A DNA stretch of 64,000 nucleotides, taken from contig JAEHOE010000002.1 in the NCBI GenBank assembly GCA_016858145.1, forward strand, positions 1,922,001-1,986,000, written 5' to 3'. The translations under genes were made by a program, and so were the position numbers. The DNA is from Edaphochlamys debaryana (Eukaryota > Chlorophyta > Chlorophyceae > Chlamydomonadales). Below are positions 10,901 through 21,059 of the stretch, in pieces. Position 1 is the stretch's first letter. Each line of letters starts with the position of its first letter. The notes under the pieces are model-generated. The model had not been told where the DNA came from. It did no database searches and worked only from the letters and a program-made list of their open reading frames with translations.

Positions 10901-13298
10901 GACCCCGACCCTCCTCCGCCCCTGTCAGGTGCTCGTGTCGGACCCCAAGGAGCTGGAGAAGATCCGCGAGCGCGAGTCCGACATTACTAAGGAGCGGATC
11001 CAGAAGATCCTGGATGCGGGGGCCAACGTCATCCTGACCACCAAGGTGGGCCTGGCTGGCAGGGCCCTGCTGGGAAGCCCGGTGGGGGCTGAACCTTCGC
11101 CAACGCGGGGACTGGTGATGCAGCAATCCCGCTCAGCTTCAACATCCCATCCCACCCCCCCTCTCCCCCCTGACAGGGCATTGACGACATGGCGCTCAAG
11201 TACTTTGTGGAGGCGGGCGTGGTGGCGTGCCGCCGCGTGGAGAAGGACGACCTGCGGTGAGGGGGGGGAGGGGGAGTTGGGGGGAAGGGGGAGGGGGCAG
11301 CGGAGAACGACGACCTGCGGTAAGGGGGAGGACCGGTCGAAATAGGGAAGGGATGTGAGTGGGCGGACAGGAGACGGTGGGAGAGGCCCCCTGCCCTCCA
11401 CGCACCCCACCCCGAAACACACACGCTTTACCCCTCCACCCCCACCCCCGCTCCCCCCCCCCCAGCCGCATCGCCAAGGCCACGGGCGCTACGGTGGTGC
11501 TGACGCTGGCCGACATGGACGGCAACGAGACCTTCGACCCAGCGCACCTGGGCACCGCCGAGGAGGTGCTGGAGGAGCGCGTGGCGGACGACAACATGAT
11601 CATGATCAAGGTGCGCCGTACGGGATTAGTAAGGGAGAGATCATTAGAAACGCAAGTACCAGTACATGGAGCTGGTGTGTTTTGGAGGAGTAGGAATGAA
11701 CAGATGAAGGGCGGACAGAGGTTTGGTGCCAGGGGCGCAGGCGAACGGAGGACGGAGGGGCAGGTGGTGGGTAGACGCTCCCCTGCGTGCTCCCTCTTAA
11801 GCCCTCGCTCGCCACTCATATGCCCTTACTGCACCGCGCACCCAAGTATCCCATGCTGCACCGCACACCCACGCATTGCCGCCATGGAAATTCGGCAGGG
11901 CTGCAAGTGCTCGCTGTTGGACGACACGCTCCCCACCCACCCACCCGAAACACACACGCTCCCCCCTCCAAACCCCCCGTTTCCCCCCGCCCCCACCCCA
12001 GGGCTGCAAGTACTCCAAGGCCGTGACGCTGCTCCTCCGCGGCGCCAACGACTACATGCTGGACGAGATGGACCGCTCCATCCACGACTCGCTGTGCGTG
12101 GTGAAGCGAGTGCTGGAGAGCGGGGAGGTGGTGCCGGGTGAGCAGGGGCAGGGGGGGGGGAGAGGGGAGGGGGGAGGATGCAAAGGGGGGGTGCCGGGTG
12201 AGCGCTGCGGAGGGGCACGTCACAGCGGGCGGGGGGGGACGAAGGGCGGCTGGAGGAACGCACGCCTTGTCTGATGCCCTGTCCTTGACTCCTTGCTCCC
12301 CTCCTCCATTCCTAACCCACCCGCTACGCTTCAAACACCCGCCCTCCCTCACCTTCCCCTCCCCCCGCCCATTAGGCAGCGGCGCCGTGGAGGCCGCCCA
12401 TCCACCCCACCCTCAGAACCCACACCCACGCTCATACCCACCTGCCCTCCTTCACCCCCTCACCCATCCCCCCCCATTAGGCGGCGGTGCCGTGGAGGCC
12501 GCCCTGTCCATCCACCTGGAGAACTTCGCCACCTCTCTGGGCTCGCGCGAGCAGCTGGCCATCGGCGAGTTCGCCAACGCGCTGCTGGTGCTGCCCAAGA
12601 CGCTGGCTGTCAACGCCGCCAAGGACGCCACGGAGCTGGTGGGAAGCTGGGGGAAGCTGGGGAGGGGGGGGGCCCTGACAGGGCAGAGGGGGAGAGGGGG
12701 ACCACTAGCCCCCACTTGCGCTCCGACGACTGCAAGCCCAGACCAACCCCACCCTTACCCACGCGACCTCGATCCCGCCACGAGCATCATTTCCACGTGC
12801 CCCTTATCCCCGCTTCCCTCCCCTCCCCTCCTCATCTCACCCCACCCCATCCCTCCCAAAGGTCGCTGCGCTCCGCTCCTACCACTACAAGGCCCAGACC
12901 AACCCCGCCGAGGCCAAGCTGGCGCAGTTCGGGCTGGACCTGGTGGAGGGCAAGCTGCGGAACAACGTGGAGGCGGGCGTGCTGGAGCCGGCCATGAGCA
13001 AGATCAAGATGATCCAGGTGGGCTGCTGGATGCGGATCCAGATCCAGGCCCGGATCGGGTGGGGTCCTGCGTTTACCTGCTGGCCAGCACGCCCCCCTCT
13101 GTAGCGCCTGCCGCATTACCGGTCCAGCGTCCTCTGGTCCTCTGTTCGAGAGGATGATTCTGCAGCCCCTCATCCCTCGCCCCCTCCCCTCTTACTCATC
13201 CCCCCCAACCCCAGTTTGCCACGGAGGCCGCCATCACCATCCTCCGCATCGACGACCTCATCCGCCTGGAGGCGCAGCAGGACGGGGGGGACGAGTGA
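7948..13298 (+). CDS. CCT1: CCT/TRiC chaperonin subunit alpha (TCP-1 alpha)
   Basis: ATP-dependent subunit of the eight-member cytosolic chaperonin ring that folds actin, tubulin and other proteins. Thirteen exons join in phase: 7948-8088, 8169-8258, 9048-9209, 9608-9757, 10101-10151, 10556-10738, 10929-11045, 11177-11256, 11466-11610, 12002-12137, 12481-12638, 12862-13017 and 13215-13298. The product is 550 residues, normal for CCT1. Visible group II chaperonin signatures: NDGATIL (60-66), GDGTTS nucleotide-binding loop (91-96), [11 protein letters not shown] in the apical domain, [19 protein letters not shown], and VVPGGGAVE (416-424). [18 protein letters not shown] apical sequence and the overall match point to the alpha subunit. 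The first ATG follows a short leader and agrees with the family start. Introns 3, 8, 9 and 10 contain decayed copies of neighbouring exon edges, and intron 2 is nearly 800 bp. Confidence 0.97.
9296..9325 (+). repeat. Intronic copy of CCT1 exon 3 end plus donor
   Basis: Matches 9183-9212 (last 27 bp of exon 3 plus the GT donor) at 27 of 30 positions, 113 bp downstream inside intron 3. The copy keeps GAG|GTG intact. Using it as donor would add 113 bp and shift frame. Confidence 0.85.
9486..9518 (+). repeat. Intronic copy of CCT1 exon 4 start plus acceptor
   Basis: Matches 9605-9637 (CAG acceptor plus the first 30 bp of exon 4) with 4 mismatches, 119 bp upstream inside the same intron 3. The acceptor AG is conserved in the copy. 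Use of this copy would shift frame. Confidence 0.85.
9758..10010 (+). repeat. Purine-rich tract in CCT1 intron 4
   Basis: The donor-side two thirds of intron 4 is almost pure G/A (long runs of G, with ggagggggaggga-type repeats around 9890-9930), while the acceptor side is almost pure C/T. Such tracts can form G-quadruplex or triplex DNA and pair across the intron. Confidence 0.6.
11302..11328 (+). repeat. Intronic copy of CCT1 exon 8 end plus donor
   Basis: Matches 11239-11265 (end of exon 8 and its G-rich donor) at 25 of 27 positions, 63 bp downstream within intron 8. The donor changes from GGTGAG to GGTAAG, still a good 5' splice site. Reading through from the normal donor meets a TGA at once, so use of the copy would truncate the protein. 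Confidence 0.85.
12370..12399 (+). repeat. Intronic copy of CCT1 exon 11 start plus acceptor, in frame
   Basis: Matches 12475-12504 (acceptor 'cattag' and the start of exon 11) with 2 mismatches in 30, 105 bp upstream in intron 10. 105 bp is 35 codons and the segment 12376-12480 is open in the correct phase, so this could be a usable alternative 3' splice site. A shorter donor-side copy ('ggtgccgggtgagc', about 12190-12203) repeats the exon 10 end at 12129-12142. Confidence 0.85.
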
Positions 13299-13405
13299 GG
13301 GGGGAGGGGTGATACAGGGGGGACGTTGCGTGGGCGGGGGTCTAGGGGGGGACGAGTGAGGGGGGTGGGGTGATGCTGGGGACGCGTGGGCGGGGGGCGA
13401 GCAGG
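13285..13405 (+). repeat. Tandem copies of the CCT1 stop-codon segment
   Basis: The DNA spanning the last codons and stop (GGGGACGAGTGAGGGG at about 13286-13301) and the following 45 bp is repeated about 60 bp downstream from 13345, with landmarks 'ggtgat' and 'gcgtgggcgggg' in the same order. A third, weaker trace ('gggggacgagcgagcgg') begins near 13450. Confidence 0.75.
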
Positions 13406-14745
13406 CGGGGGTTCTAGGAGCAGCGTGCCAGCCGGGGTGAGGGTAGTATGGGGGACGAGCGAGCGGGGGGGAGGGGCGGGGACGATGGCGCCGTGCGGCG
13501 CGCGTCATGGGATGCCCTGGGGTCCTAGCGGTGTGTGGGTGCAAGTGAAATACGGTGCTGGGCGCTGCGTTCCGTGTGCATGGGACGCCTGCACGGGTGG
13601 TGATGCGGTCTCGGCTGCAGAGTCAGGGAGCCATTGCTCCAATGCGTTGTCTTGTCGTCGCAGCGGCCTGGGTTGGCGGAACGAGGAGGGGGAGGAGGAG
13701 GTCGGGAGGGGCCGCGGGGGCGAGGGCGCGGAGGCTACTCGAAGCGTGCGGGCGAGCGTGGGCCGTGAGGTGCCAAGGGAAACGGAGGAGTGCAGGTGGC
13801 AGTGTGCAACTCTTGCTGAAGCCGCTCGCCCTCGCCACGAGCCACCGTCCATCAGTCTGCAGCCCTCAACCCCTCATGCGGCCGATGGTCAGGAGCCTGC
13901 CCGCGTGCTGGAGACAGAGCAAGGGGGCGAGGAGTGTCAGCTTTCGTGGCAGCCCCAATGGCTCAGTGCAGAAGGAAGCGGTATGCATGGGCACATCAGC
14001 GGAAGCTGCGGCTGAATGCGCAGCGAAGCGGAGTCCGGAGTGGGCTGCTACAGCGTTACGTGGCCATTCGTGTCAGGGGGCCCTGGTAGGGGCAGGGTGC
14101 CCCCAAGCCGCACGCCTCAGCTGGGCTAACGACCTTTCTCGGATCAGTGTTTACAGACAACAGCCACCTGCAAGCCTCCCTGTCGGCTTGCCCTCGCAAC
14201 CGTCGCCGTCTAATCTACACGGCCGGAGCGCCGGGCGACACGGCCCTCGGCCATCCCCGCCAGAGGCTCCCCCACACGCCCAAGCGTCAGCGCACTTGCA
14301 CGCTCAGGCCCTAGCGCCCCAGGTATCGGCCCACGTGCAGAGCGCACATCAAGCAAGCTTCGACGGCGCCTCCTCCCGGGTAGTCCTGAGCCCTGGGCTA
14401 GCGGTAAACTCGGCATCCTAAAACCCAGTTGCCTGGCCGCCCTTGCAGGCTCGCCTGGTCCAGTCCAGTCCGGATCGCCCTCTGCCCTTGAGCCCGGCAG
14501 GCGAAGCCACCCAGCACCCTCGCCTCGCCTCGCCTCCGCACACCTGACAGCTGCCTCGTCCGTGCCTCCCCCTCTATCCTCCTGTGTCCCACCTCTCCCC
14601 CCAGGGAACACCCCCTACTCCCCGTCCCCCTAGCGCGTGCTCCGCCACCCCCCAGAGCATGCTCCCTCCCCTGGTCCCCCCCCCCGAGGGCGTCCTCCCT
14701 CTCCTGGTCCCTCCCTCAAGGGGCACGCCCCTCCCCCGGCCCCGC
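13406..14745. other. Convergent intergenic/3' UTR region, no gene seen
   Basis: Lies between the 3' ends of CCT1 (+) and RPT5 (-). Long open frames occur on both strands, but none shows splice-supported continuity or a domain. A TTACA (TGTAA on the - strand) at 14151-14155 could be the RPT5 polyadenylation signal. Around 14655-14740 there are degenerate 'ctccctc...ctggtcc' repeats next to the RPT5 stop. Confidence 0.5.
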
Positions 14746-17560
14746 TCATGCGTAGTAGTTGAGGTTGGCCTTCTTCTTGGCCTGCACCTGGGTGATGCCC
14801 TCCACGAAGTCCTCGTGCGTCACCTGATTAGGGGGAGGCGGGGAGAGGCAGGTGGGTGGGTGGGTGGAGGGAGCGTGCGGGTGTTCGAGCGGGATCGCGT
14901 CACCAGGAACAGCCCAGCCCTGCTGTCTTGCCTCGTTGGCTTGCCCCGTCCGTGCCCCTTCCCCCCCTCCCCGCCATGCCAGCCCCTCACCTCGGTGCCG
15001 TCCCGTCGGAGCGCCAGCATGCCCGCCTCCACGCAAACAGCCTTGAGCTGCGGGGGTGGGGGTGGGCGGGTGAGATAGGGCGGTAAGGTTCGAGCATTTC
15101 ACGGCCAGCAGCCCCGGTGAAGGCGATGTGCGCATCAAAAATGGCGTGCTGCCCAGCCGTCCCAGCCCTTCGCACAACAGCTTCTGCACCCCTGCTCACG
15201 CCGGGTTAGAGTTCATCCTCAGCTCCCGTACCCCGGCAAAACCACATGGATCCTCAGCAAGCACATATCCCGCCCCGCCCTCTTTCCTACCACACCCTCC
15301 CCCCACCTGCGCCGCGTTGAAGTCGTCCGTGCTGCGCCCCAGCTCCTCGTAGTTGACGTCCGAGCTGACGTTCATCTTGCGCGAGTGGATGCGCAGGATC
15401 TTGGCGCGCGCGTCCTCGTTGGGGTGCGGGAACTCGATCTTGCGGTCCAGCCGCCCGGAGCGCATGAGCGCGGGGTCCAGGATGTCGGCGCGGTTGGTGG
15501 CGGCAATGACCTGTGGGGGGTGCGGGGTGGGGTGGGCGGGAGGGAGAGAGGAGGAGGTGCGTATGCTAGACTGCTGCCGCCTGCCCCTGCCTGCCGCCAA
15601 TGCACGTGCCAAGCCAGGTCAACACCTGCCAACCCCGTCGCCCTCCACGCTGCTCCCTCCACTTCACCCGCACCCCCCCACCACCACCACGAGACGCACG
15701 CACCTTGACGTCGTCGTTGCTGCTGAAGCCGTCCAGCTGGTTGAGTAGCTCAAGCATGGTGCGCTGGACCTGTACGGCAGATGGGACGAGCAACAGGCGA
15801 GCGTTGACCGTTAGCACTGTTGGAGCGCCACATGACACGCAGCGACACACCTGTGCAGCTCTGCACGCGGTGTAGGAGGATCATGTGGGCAGAGGGCTTG
15901 CGCTAGGCGGCTCGGCAGCGCCCTGCCTCACGGAGGCACGCCCCAACCCGAGCGGCTACTCAGATGTCACCCTGGCAGGGGCCCCCGCCTTTCAGCAAGT
16001 AGCTCCTGGTACTGCAGTCAGCTGCAGTTGTACTGCAGCTGTGCAGCAGCGCACGTCCATGTGGTACGGCACGCACCTCGCGGTCGCCGGACAGCTCCGA
16101 GTCGAAGCGCTTGGTCCCGATGGCGTCGATCTCATCGATGAAGATGATGCACGGCGACTTCTCCTTGGCGAGCGCGAAGGCGTCGCGCACCATCTTGGCG
16201 CCGTCTCCGATGAACATCTGCACCAGCTGCGGCCCCGCCAGTTTGAGGAAGGTGGCGTTGGTCTGGGCTGCCACGGCACGCGCGATGAGCGTCTTGCCGG
16301 TGCCGGGCGGGCCGTAGCTGGGGGGTGGGAGGGGATCGGGAGGGGGGAGAAGGGCGGGGGGGAGAGGGTTGGGAGGGAAGAGGAGGAGGGCGGGTGGCGC
16401 AGGGAGCGCCGTGAGGGTGCAGCGCTAGAGGTCAAAGCTGCGTCATCTGGCTGGAAGACTACGCGCATGGAGTAAGATGGTAAAAGACGGGGCTGCTAGG
16501 CTCAGCGGTGTAAGCGGGGCGCCTGTGTTGGCGCCAGGCGCCGGGGGCTGAGCGCGGGCGCTGAAGGGCTTCCCGGCCGCTAGAAGGCGCTGGTCAGGCG
16601 TCGAAGGGCCACCCTACCTGCCGCCAAGGTCAGTAAGCCCTACCCCGGCGGACCTGCTATCCTCTGGCTGAGTTGCGCCCAGCGGGCGGGCCCGCAAAGG
16701 GACCTGCCCGCGTGCTGCCCCCAAAACCCTCCCTCCCTCCACGCCTGCTCTCGGCCGCACCAGCCCCCGGCCTCTTTGAATGAAGGCATGCCCAGGACCC
16801 CTCGGGCCCGGCAAGCCGCCAGCTATTCCTCCCGGCAGCGGAGCCTGCGCCCCGCCGCTGCCCGCCCTCCCGCTGTTCTGCCCGGCTGTTGCGCACGGTT
16901 GCTGCCCCCGCTGACTCACAGCAGGACGCCCTTGGGGGGCTTGATGCCCAGCTTGGTGAACCGGTCCTTGTGCTGGATAGGCAGCACGATAGCCTCCACC
17001 AGCTCCTGAATCTGCTTGTCGAGGCCGCCCACGTCCGAGTAGTCCTCCACGGGCTTCTCGTCCACCTCCATGGCCTTAACGCGGGAGTCATACTCCGCGG
17101 GGAGGGTGTCGAGGACCAGGTAGCTGTCCTTGTTGACACCGACCAGGTCGCCCGGCTTTAGCGTGTTCGCGTCCACCAGTCCCACCACCGGCAGGAAAAT
17201 GGTCTGGCGGGTGGACGTCTTGAGCACCACGCACTTCCCGCGACGTTGTGCGTCCAGATCTACTGTCGCGCCGTCCTCCTCCTCGTCCTCCTCTGGCTTA
17301 ATGTCCAGCACCTCCACGATGTTGCCCACCAGATAGGGCAGCTGGTTGTTGAGCTTGATCTTCTCCTTGTTCTCCTTAATTTTCTCCTTGAGATTGTCAT
17401 GCTCTAACGTAAGGCGCGTCGACTCGTCCTTCAGCACGCGAAGCTCATTGTCTAGGAGGCGTACGCGCTGCTGGATAGCCTCAGCGCTCATGTACGTGAA
17501 CTCCTCCGGGAGCGCTTCCTCGGCCTCATCGTCGAAAATTTGCTTGTCGATTGCAGCCAT
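14746..17560 (-). CDS. RPT5: 26S proteasome regulatory ATPase subunit RPT5 (6a)
   Basis: AAA+ ATPase of the proteasome base, which unfolds and translocates ubiquitylated substrates in nucleus and cytosol. Six exons join in phase: 17560-16920, 16317-16077, 15769-15704, 15510-15307, 15047-14991 and 14823-14746, giving 428 residues, the usual length. The N terminus has a coiled coil (about 25-75) and an OB-type domain. Walker A is GPPGTGKT (216-223), the pore loop is MFIGDG (248-253), Walker B is [10 protein letters not shown] (270-279), followed by [21 protein letters not shown]. The C terminus ends LNYYA, an HbYX-type tail as expected for Rpt5, which docks into the 20S alpha ring. The ATG at 17560 matches the family start [15 protein letters not shown]. 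The junction between exons 1 and 2 splits a Leu codon just before the Walker A Tyr-Gly. It is divergent with TAD3. Confidence 0.97.
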
Positions 17561-17945
17561 TGTGCCTATTCGACGTGAACTGTGCAGCGAGGCCTGTCCC
17601 TAAGCAGCGAGCGTGGGGTCGAATGCGCTTGTGACGGTTTGCCTGCCCCGGACCCCTGCATGAAGCGCAGGCCCATGCAGGGCTGTCAGCGAGGAAGGCA
17701 AACCAACACGCCTGCTGTTCCCTTAGCCACGCACTCTTTCGCCCCCTGCCCCTGATGCCGCAGCCCGGGCTCAGCCGCGACAAATCGCAAAAACTCGCTG
17801 CAGCGACTTGCACCCCGCACCGCGCAAGCCTGGCGCTCATGTCACACTAGTCCAGTCAGTACTCAATAGGTGCAAGCAAGGGCGGCCCTGCGGCCAGCGC
17901 GGCGGCGGCGGACAGGCTCGGCGCGGGAACACAGCGGCGGCAGCC
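17561..17945. promoter_or_regulatory. Short divergent promoter, RPT5 / TAD3
   Basis: Only 385 bp separate the two start codons, so both genes likely share one bidirectional promoter. The TAD3 side ends in a favourable start context (gcggcagccATGGcg). No TATA box or named plant proteasome element is obvious. Confidence 0.55.
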
Positions 17946-19265
17946 ATGGCGCCGGGCGTCGATGGCGCCGCGCCGCCCGAGTTCCTCACCGCGGTGCTCG
18001 TGCCCAGCCAGACGGAGCTACAGCTGCAGAAGGTGCCGCTAGCGGTGGCGGCGTTCCCCAGCAAGTCCGGGAACCTGGTGATGCGTGCGCTGGGGTCCGT
18101 CGCGCCGCTGCCGGACCACAAGCACCTCAAGCGCGTTCGCAAGGCCCCCGACGATCCCTCCCTTCTGGAGACCGTGCTCTGCATCCTTCCTGCCGACGCC
18201 GTCCCCAGCCCCACCCCTGCCCCCGCCACTGGCACCGGCACCGGCACCGCCGCTGCCTCGGACGCCGCTGACTGCACTTCCACGAGCACCGCTGACGGCA
18301 CTGCTGCCGCCTCCGCCACCCCTGCCGCCGGCACCGACGGCGGCAGTGACGGCGGCGAGGCCAGCGGCGTCGAGCTGCCGCTGGAGCGCCTGCCCGAGGC
18401 CGTGCGGGCGCTCTACAGCCAGCACGGCGGCGTTCGGCTGCGGGTCTTCCACGCCGCTGGGGTGGCGCCGCAGACGCGGCAGCAGTGGGAGGCCTGGATG
18501 AAGCTATGGCCAATCACGTGGCGGATCCCGGACAACGGCACCCCCGTGACCGAGGAGGTGCCCGTAGACGCCCGTACGCAGTCGTACTTTGAGACCCACA
18601 TGCGGCGGGCGCTGGAGCTGGCGGCGGCGGCCGGCCCCGCCGACAACGCCGCGGTCATCGCCAACCCGCCGGCGCTGACGTCAGTGGCGGAGGCGGTCGA
18701 CGGAAGCGCCGCCCACCCGCTACACCACGCGGTCATGGTGGCGATCCAGGGGGCGGCGGACTGGGACCTGGCCACTTGGCCGCCCTCGGCATCTGGGTCG
18801 GCGGAGGGCGCGGCGGCGGACCCGTACAGCCGCGGCGGCGGCGGCAGCGGTAGCAGCGGCGGGCAAGGGATGGAGGTGGACGGAGCTGGGCCAGGGCCGG
18901 CGGAGGAGGCGGAGGAGGCGGCGGAGGCGTCCGGGACCGGCGCAGCAGGCGGCGGCGGCGGGGAGGAGCTGGCCTGCAAGCGGCCGCGGCTGGGCGAGGG
19001 CCCGGCGGCGCCGAGCCAAACGGCGCCGGCCGAGGCGCCCGCCGGCACTCGGCCGTACATGTGCACCGGGTACGACTGCTTTGTCGTACGGGAGCCGTGC
19101 ATCATGTGCGCCATGGGCCTGGTGCATTCGCGCGTGCAGCGGGTCATCTACTGCCGCCCTGACGCTGTGCATGGGGCGCTCGGCGGCTGCCGGCGGCTGC
19201 ACGCGTGCCGCTCCCTGAATCACAACTACGAGGTGTACCGGATGGAGCTCAAGCCACGGGAATAA
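17946..19265 (+). CDS. TAD3: tRNA adenosine deaminase subunit TAD3/ADAT3, intronless
   Basis: Non-catalytic partner of TAD2 in the complex that converts A34 to inosine in tRNA anticodons. Single open frame of 439 residues. The frame is open further upstream, but the ATG at 17946 has the better context. The deaminase fold is recognisable. HPLHHAVMVAI carries Val where catalytic paralogues have Glu (H261-A-V263), the mark of TAD3. The zinc-site Cys pair is REPCIMC (C385, C388), followed by MGLVHSRVQRVIYC and the C-terminal LNHNYEVYR. The N-terminal half contains KHLKRVRK and PITWR-type family segments. Two low-complexity insertions (Thr/Ala-rich near 85-140, Gly/Glu/Ala-rich near 290-375, the latter within the deaminase domain between the His and Cys zinc ligands) lengthen it over animal ADAT3. 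Lack of introns is odd among intron-rich neighbours. Confidence 0.93.
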   Translation: MAPGVDGAAPPEFLTAVLVPSQTELQLQKVPLAVAAFPSKSGNLVMRALGSVAPLPDHKHLKRVRKAPDDPSLLETVLCILPADAVPSPTPAPATGTGTGTAAASDAADCTSTSTADGTAAASATPAAGTDGGSDGGEASGVELPLERLPEAVRALYSQHGGVRLRVFHAAGVAPQTRQQWEAWMKLWPITWRIPDNGTPVTEEVPVDARTQSYFETHMRRALELAAAAGPADNAAVIANPPALTSVAEAVDGSAAHPLHHAVMVAIQGAADWDLATWPPSASGSAEGAAADPYSRGGGGSGSSGGQGMEVDGAGPGPAEEAEEAAEASGTGAAGGGGGEELACKRPRLGEGPAAPSQTAPAEAPAGTRPYMCTGYDCFVVREPCIMCAMGLVHSRVQRVIYCRPDAVHGALGGCRRLHACRSLNHNYEVYRMELKPRE

Positions 19266-19300
19266 GGCCGTGAGGCATTGGCATACGGGGGATACGCTTT

Positions 19301-19359
19301 GCTCTCTGATCGGAATGACTTGTGGTGTACCGGACGGAGCTAAAGGCGCGTGACTGAGG
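19301..19359 (+). repeat. Degenerate copy of the TAD3 3' end including stop
   Basis: The segment 19322-19359 matches 19230-19267 at 30 of 38 positions and in the same phase. The gene's last codons read EVYRMELKPRE-stop; the copy reads VVYRTELKARD-stop. Upstream, 'gctctctgatc' (19301) mirrors 'gctccctgaatc' (19210), so the duplicated block is about 55-58 bp with one indel. Confidence 0.8.
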
Positions 19360-21059
19360 CGCTGGCGGAGGCTGGTGTGCAGTGGCGCAAGCCCGTGTGC
19401 GTTGCCTGCGCAGGCTGGTGTGGACTGGAGAGGGCTGTGTGGCCATTCAGCTTTCTGTGATCAGAGGGCTTGGGTGGAGCTGGGCAGGCGCATAATGGCC
19501 TGGTGGGGTTTTTCAGGAAAGGTAAGCTGCACGACGGTGGCTACTGGGCAGGATCGGACCGGGACTATTCTTTTGTGTGCACGGGGTGAGCGCTGTGTGG
19601 ACTGACGTAGCGTAAGTTGGTGACGCGGGCGGTGACCAACGGCAGTGCAGGGGGTGGATGCTCCCGACATACGATTGCTTGGATACCGGTACCGCAAGGA
19701 GCGAGCGAGCAAGTGAGGAGAGTGGACGAGCGGCAGTACCATGCGGTGTTGGAATGAGCTCAGGAGGTAACTCAGGCGAGGCAGAGTCGCATAGATCGGG
19801 CGCCGCACGAAAGTGGGTCTTATCTTGCGACGACAGGACCATGGCAGTGAAGGCCTCAGCACATGCCGGCCCCCTAGGCCCTCTCCCGGTGCTCCTGGAA
19901 GCCCCCAATCACCTACGTGCATCAACGTCGCAATCGACACGCCGCTGACAGCCCCACGGTGCCGTCGGTTGATGGCATGTTCGAAGGCCCGCTAACAACA
20001 GCAGCCCACAGAGCTCAACACCTTCGAGCGACATCTTCGCCTGACAGAACCATGACTAGGTCCCAGGCCGCCACTTGATTGACCACCGCGCTCCTCTCCA
20101 ACAGCCCCCGCGCAGCCGCATCCCGCATGTGCGACCCCACCTTCCATCCTTCCATCCAGTCGACGCAGGTGTGTCCTCATGGGAAGCCCCTAACCCTCTT
20201 TTGCCCCGCCACGCGACCGCCGCCTTTTTGTGGCTGAGCCCCCGGCGCGTAGCGTCTGGCGCGGAGCGCCAGCCGCCGTACATTCCGCCCCGCCCGCCGC
20301 CGTACATGCCAGCCCCCGTGCCCCCGAACAGGCTGCATCTCCCTGAGTTTTCCACGGTTCCCCAGCGGTAGCCCTCCGCTCCAGCCGCTGCACGGGGCAG
20401 CCGTCGACCCGAGCGGCTACTTCATACCCCCCAGCGCCCGCGAGCACTCGCTTGCATTGCCAACCTATTTCCCACACCCGCAGCGCGCGGTCCCGGAGCA
20501 GCTCAGCCGCCTGCTGCCGCGCCCCCTCCCGCCCCCCAGCGTTGCTGTGTACGCCGCACGTTGTCATCCCGTACGTCCCCAAGCCGGGGAGATCCCAGCT
20601 TCAAAGCAAAACTTCGGCCTCTCCACATCTCCGAAGGCCAGGACGGAGCGGCGCAGCTAGCCCTTTCGCCGTTGCCCTGTAGAGGCCAACGAGCGTGCGT
20701 GCGAGAGCTGCGGCAGTAGCCCGCCCGCCAGCGCCGCCGCTACAGGCGGAGGGGCAGCGCGCGGCAGGGCGTCCAGTCTGGGGCGCTGTATGGGAGGAAC
20801 GGCGGAGGGCAAGCGGGGGCAGGCGTGTTGGGTGCGTGCTTGGTGCCGGGCGGAGCGATGGGCAGGCGGGCAGCTACCGAGGGCTATGTGCGCCCACTGT
20901 TGTACCTCGGTACGGCACAAGGCGGAGAAGACGCCCAGCTTCGCACATTCGTGCCAAGACACGCGGGGCGCCCACCCTCATACCCTCATACCCCATTCCC
21001 CCGCGCATACCCTCACCCACCGAGACGGCCGTCCGGCCACACCTTCAGCAGCAGCTCGG
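19360..21059. other. No convincing gene
   Basis: Open frames are short and overlap on both strands. The 3' flank of TAD3 occupies the left part. A - strand frame at 20657-20962 might be a further exon of the putative gene to the right but has no recognisable motif. Confidence 0.4.

Noticed and set aside
17808..17945. Longer TAD3 N terminus from 17808
   Set aside because: The frame is open and ATG-like starts might exist, but the ATG at 17946 has the stronger context and the extension would leave almost no promoter space.
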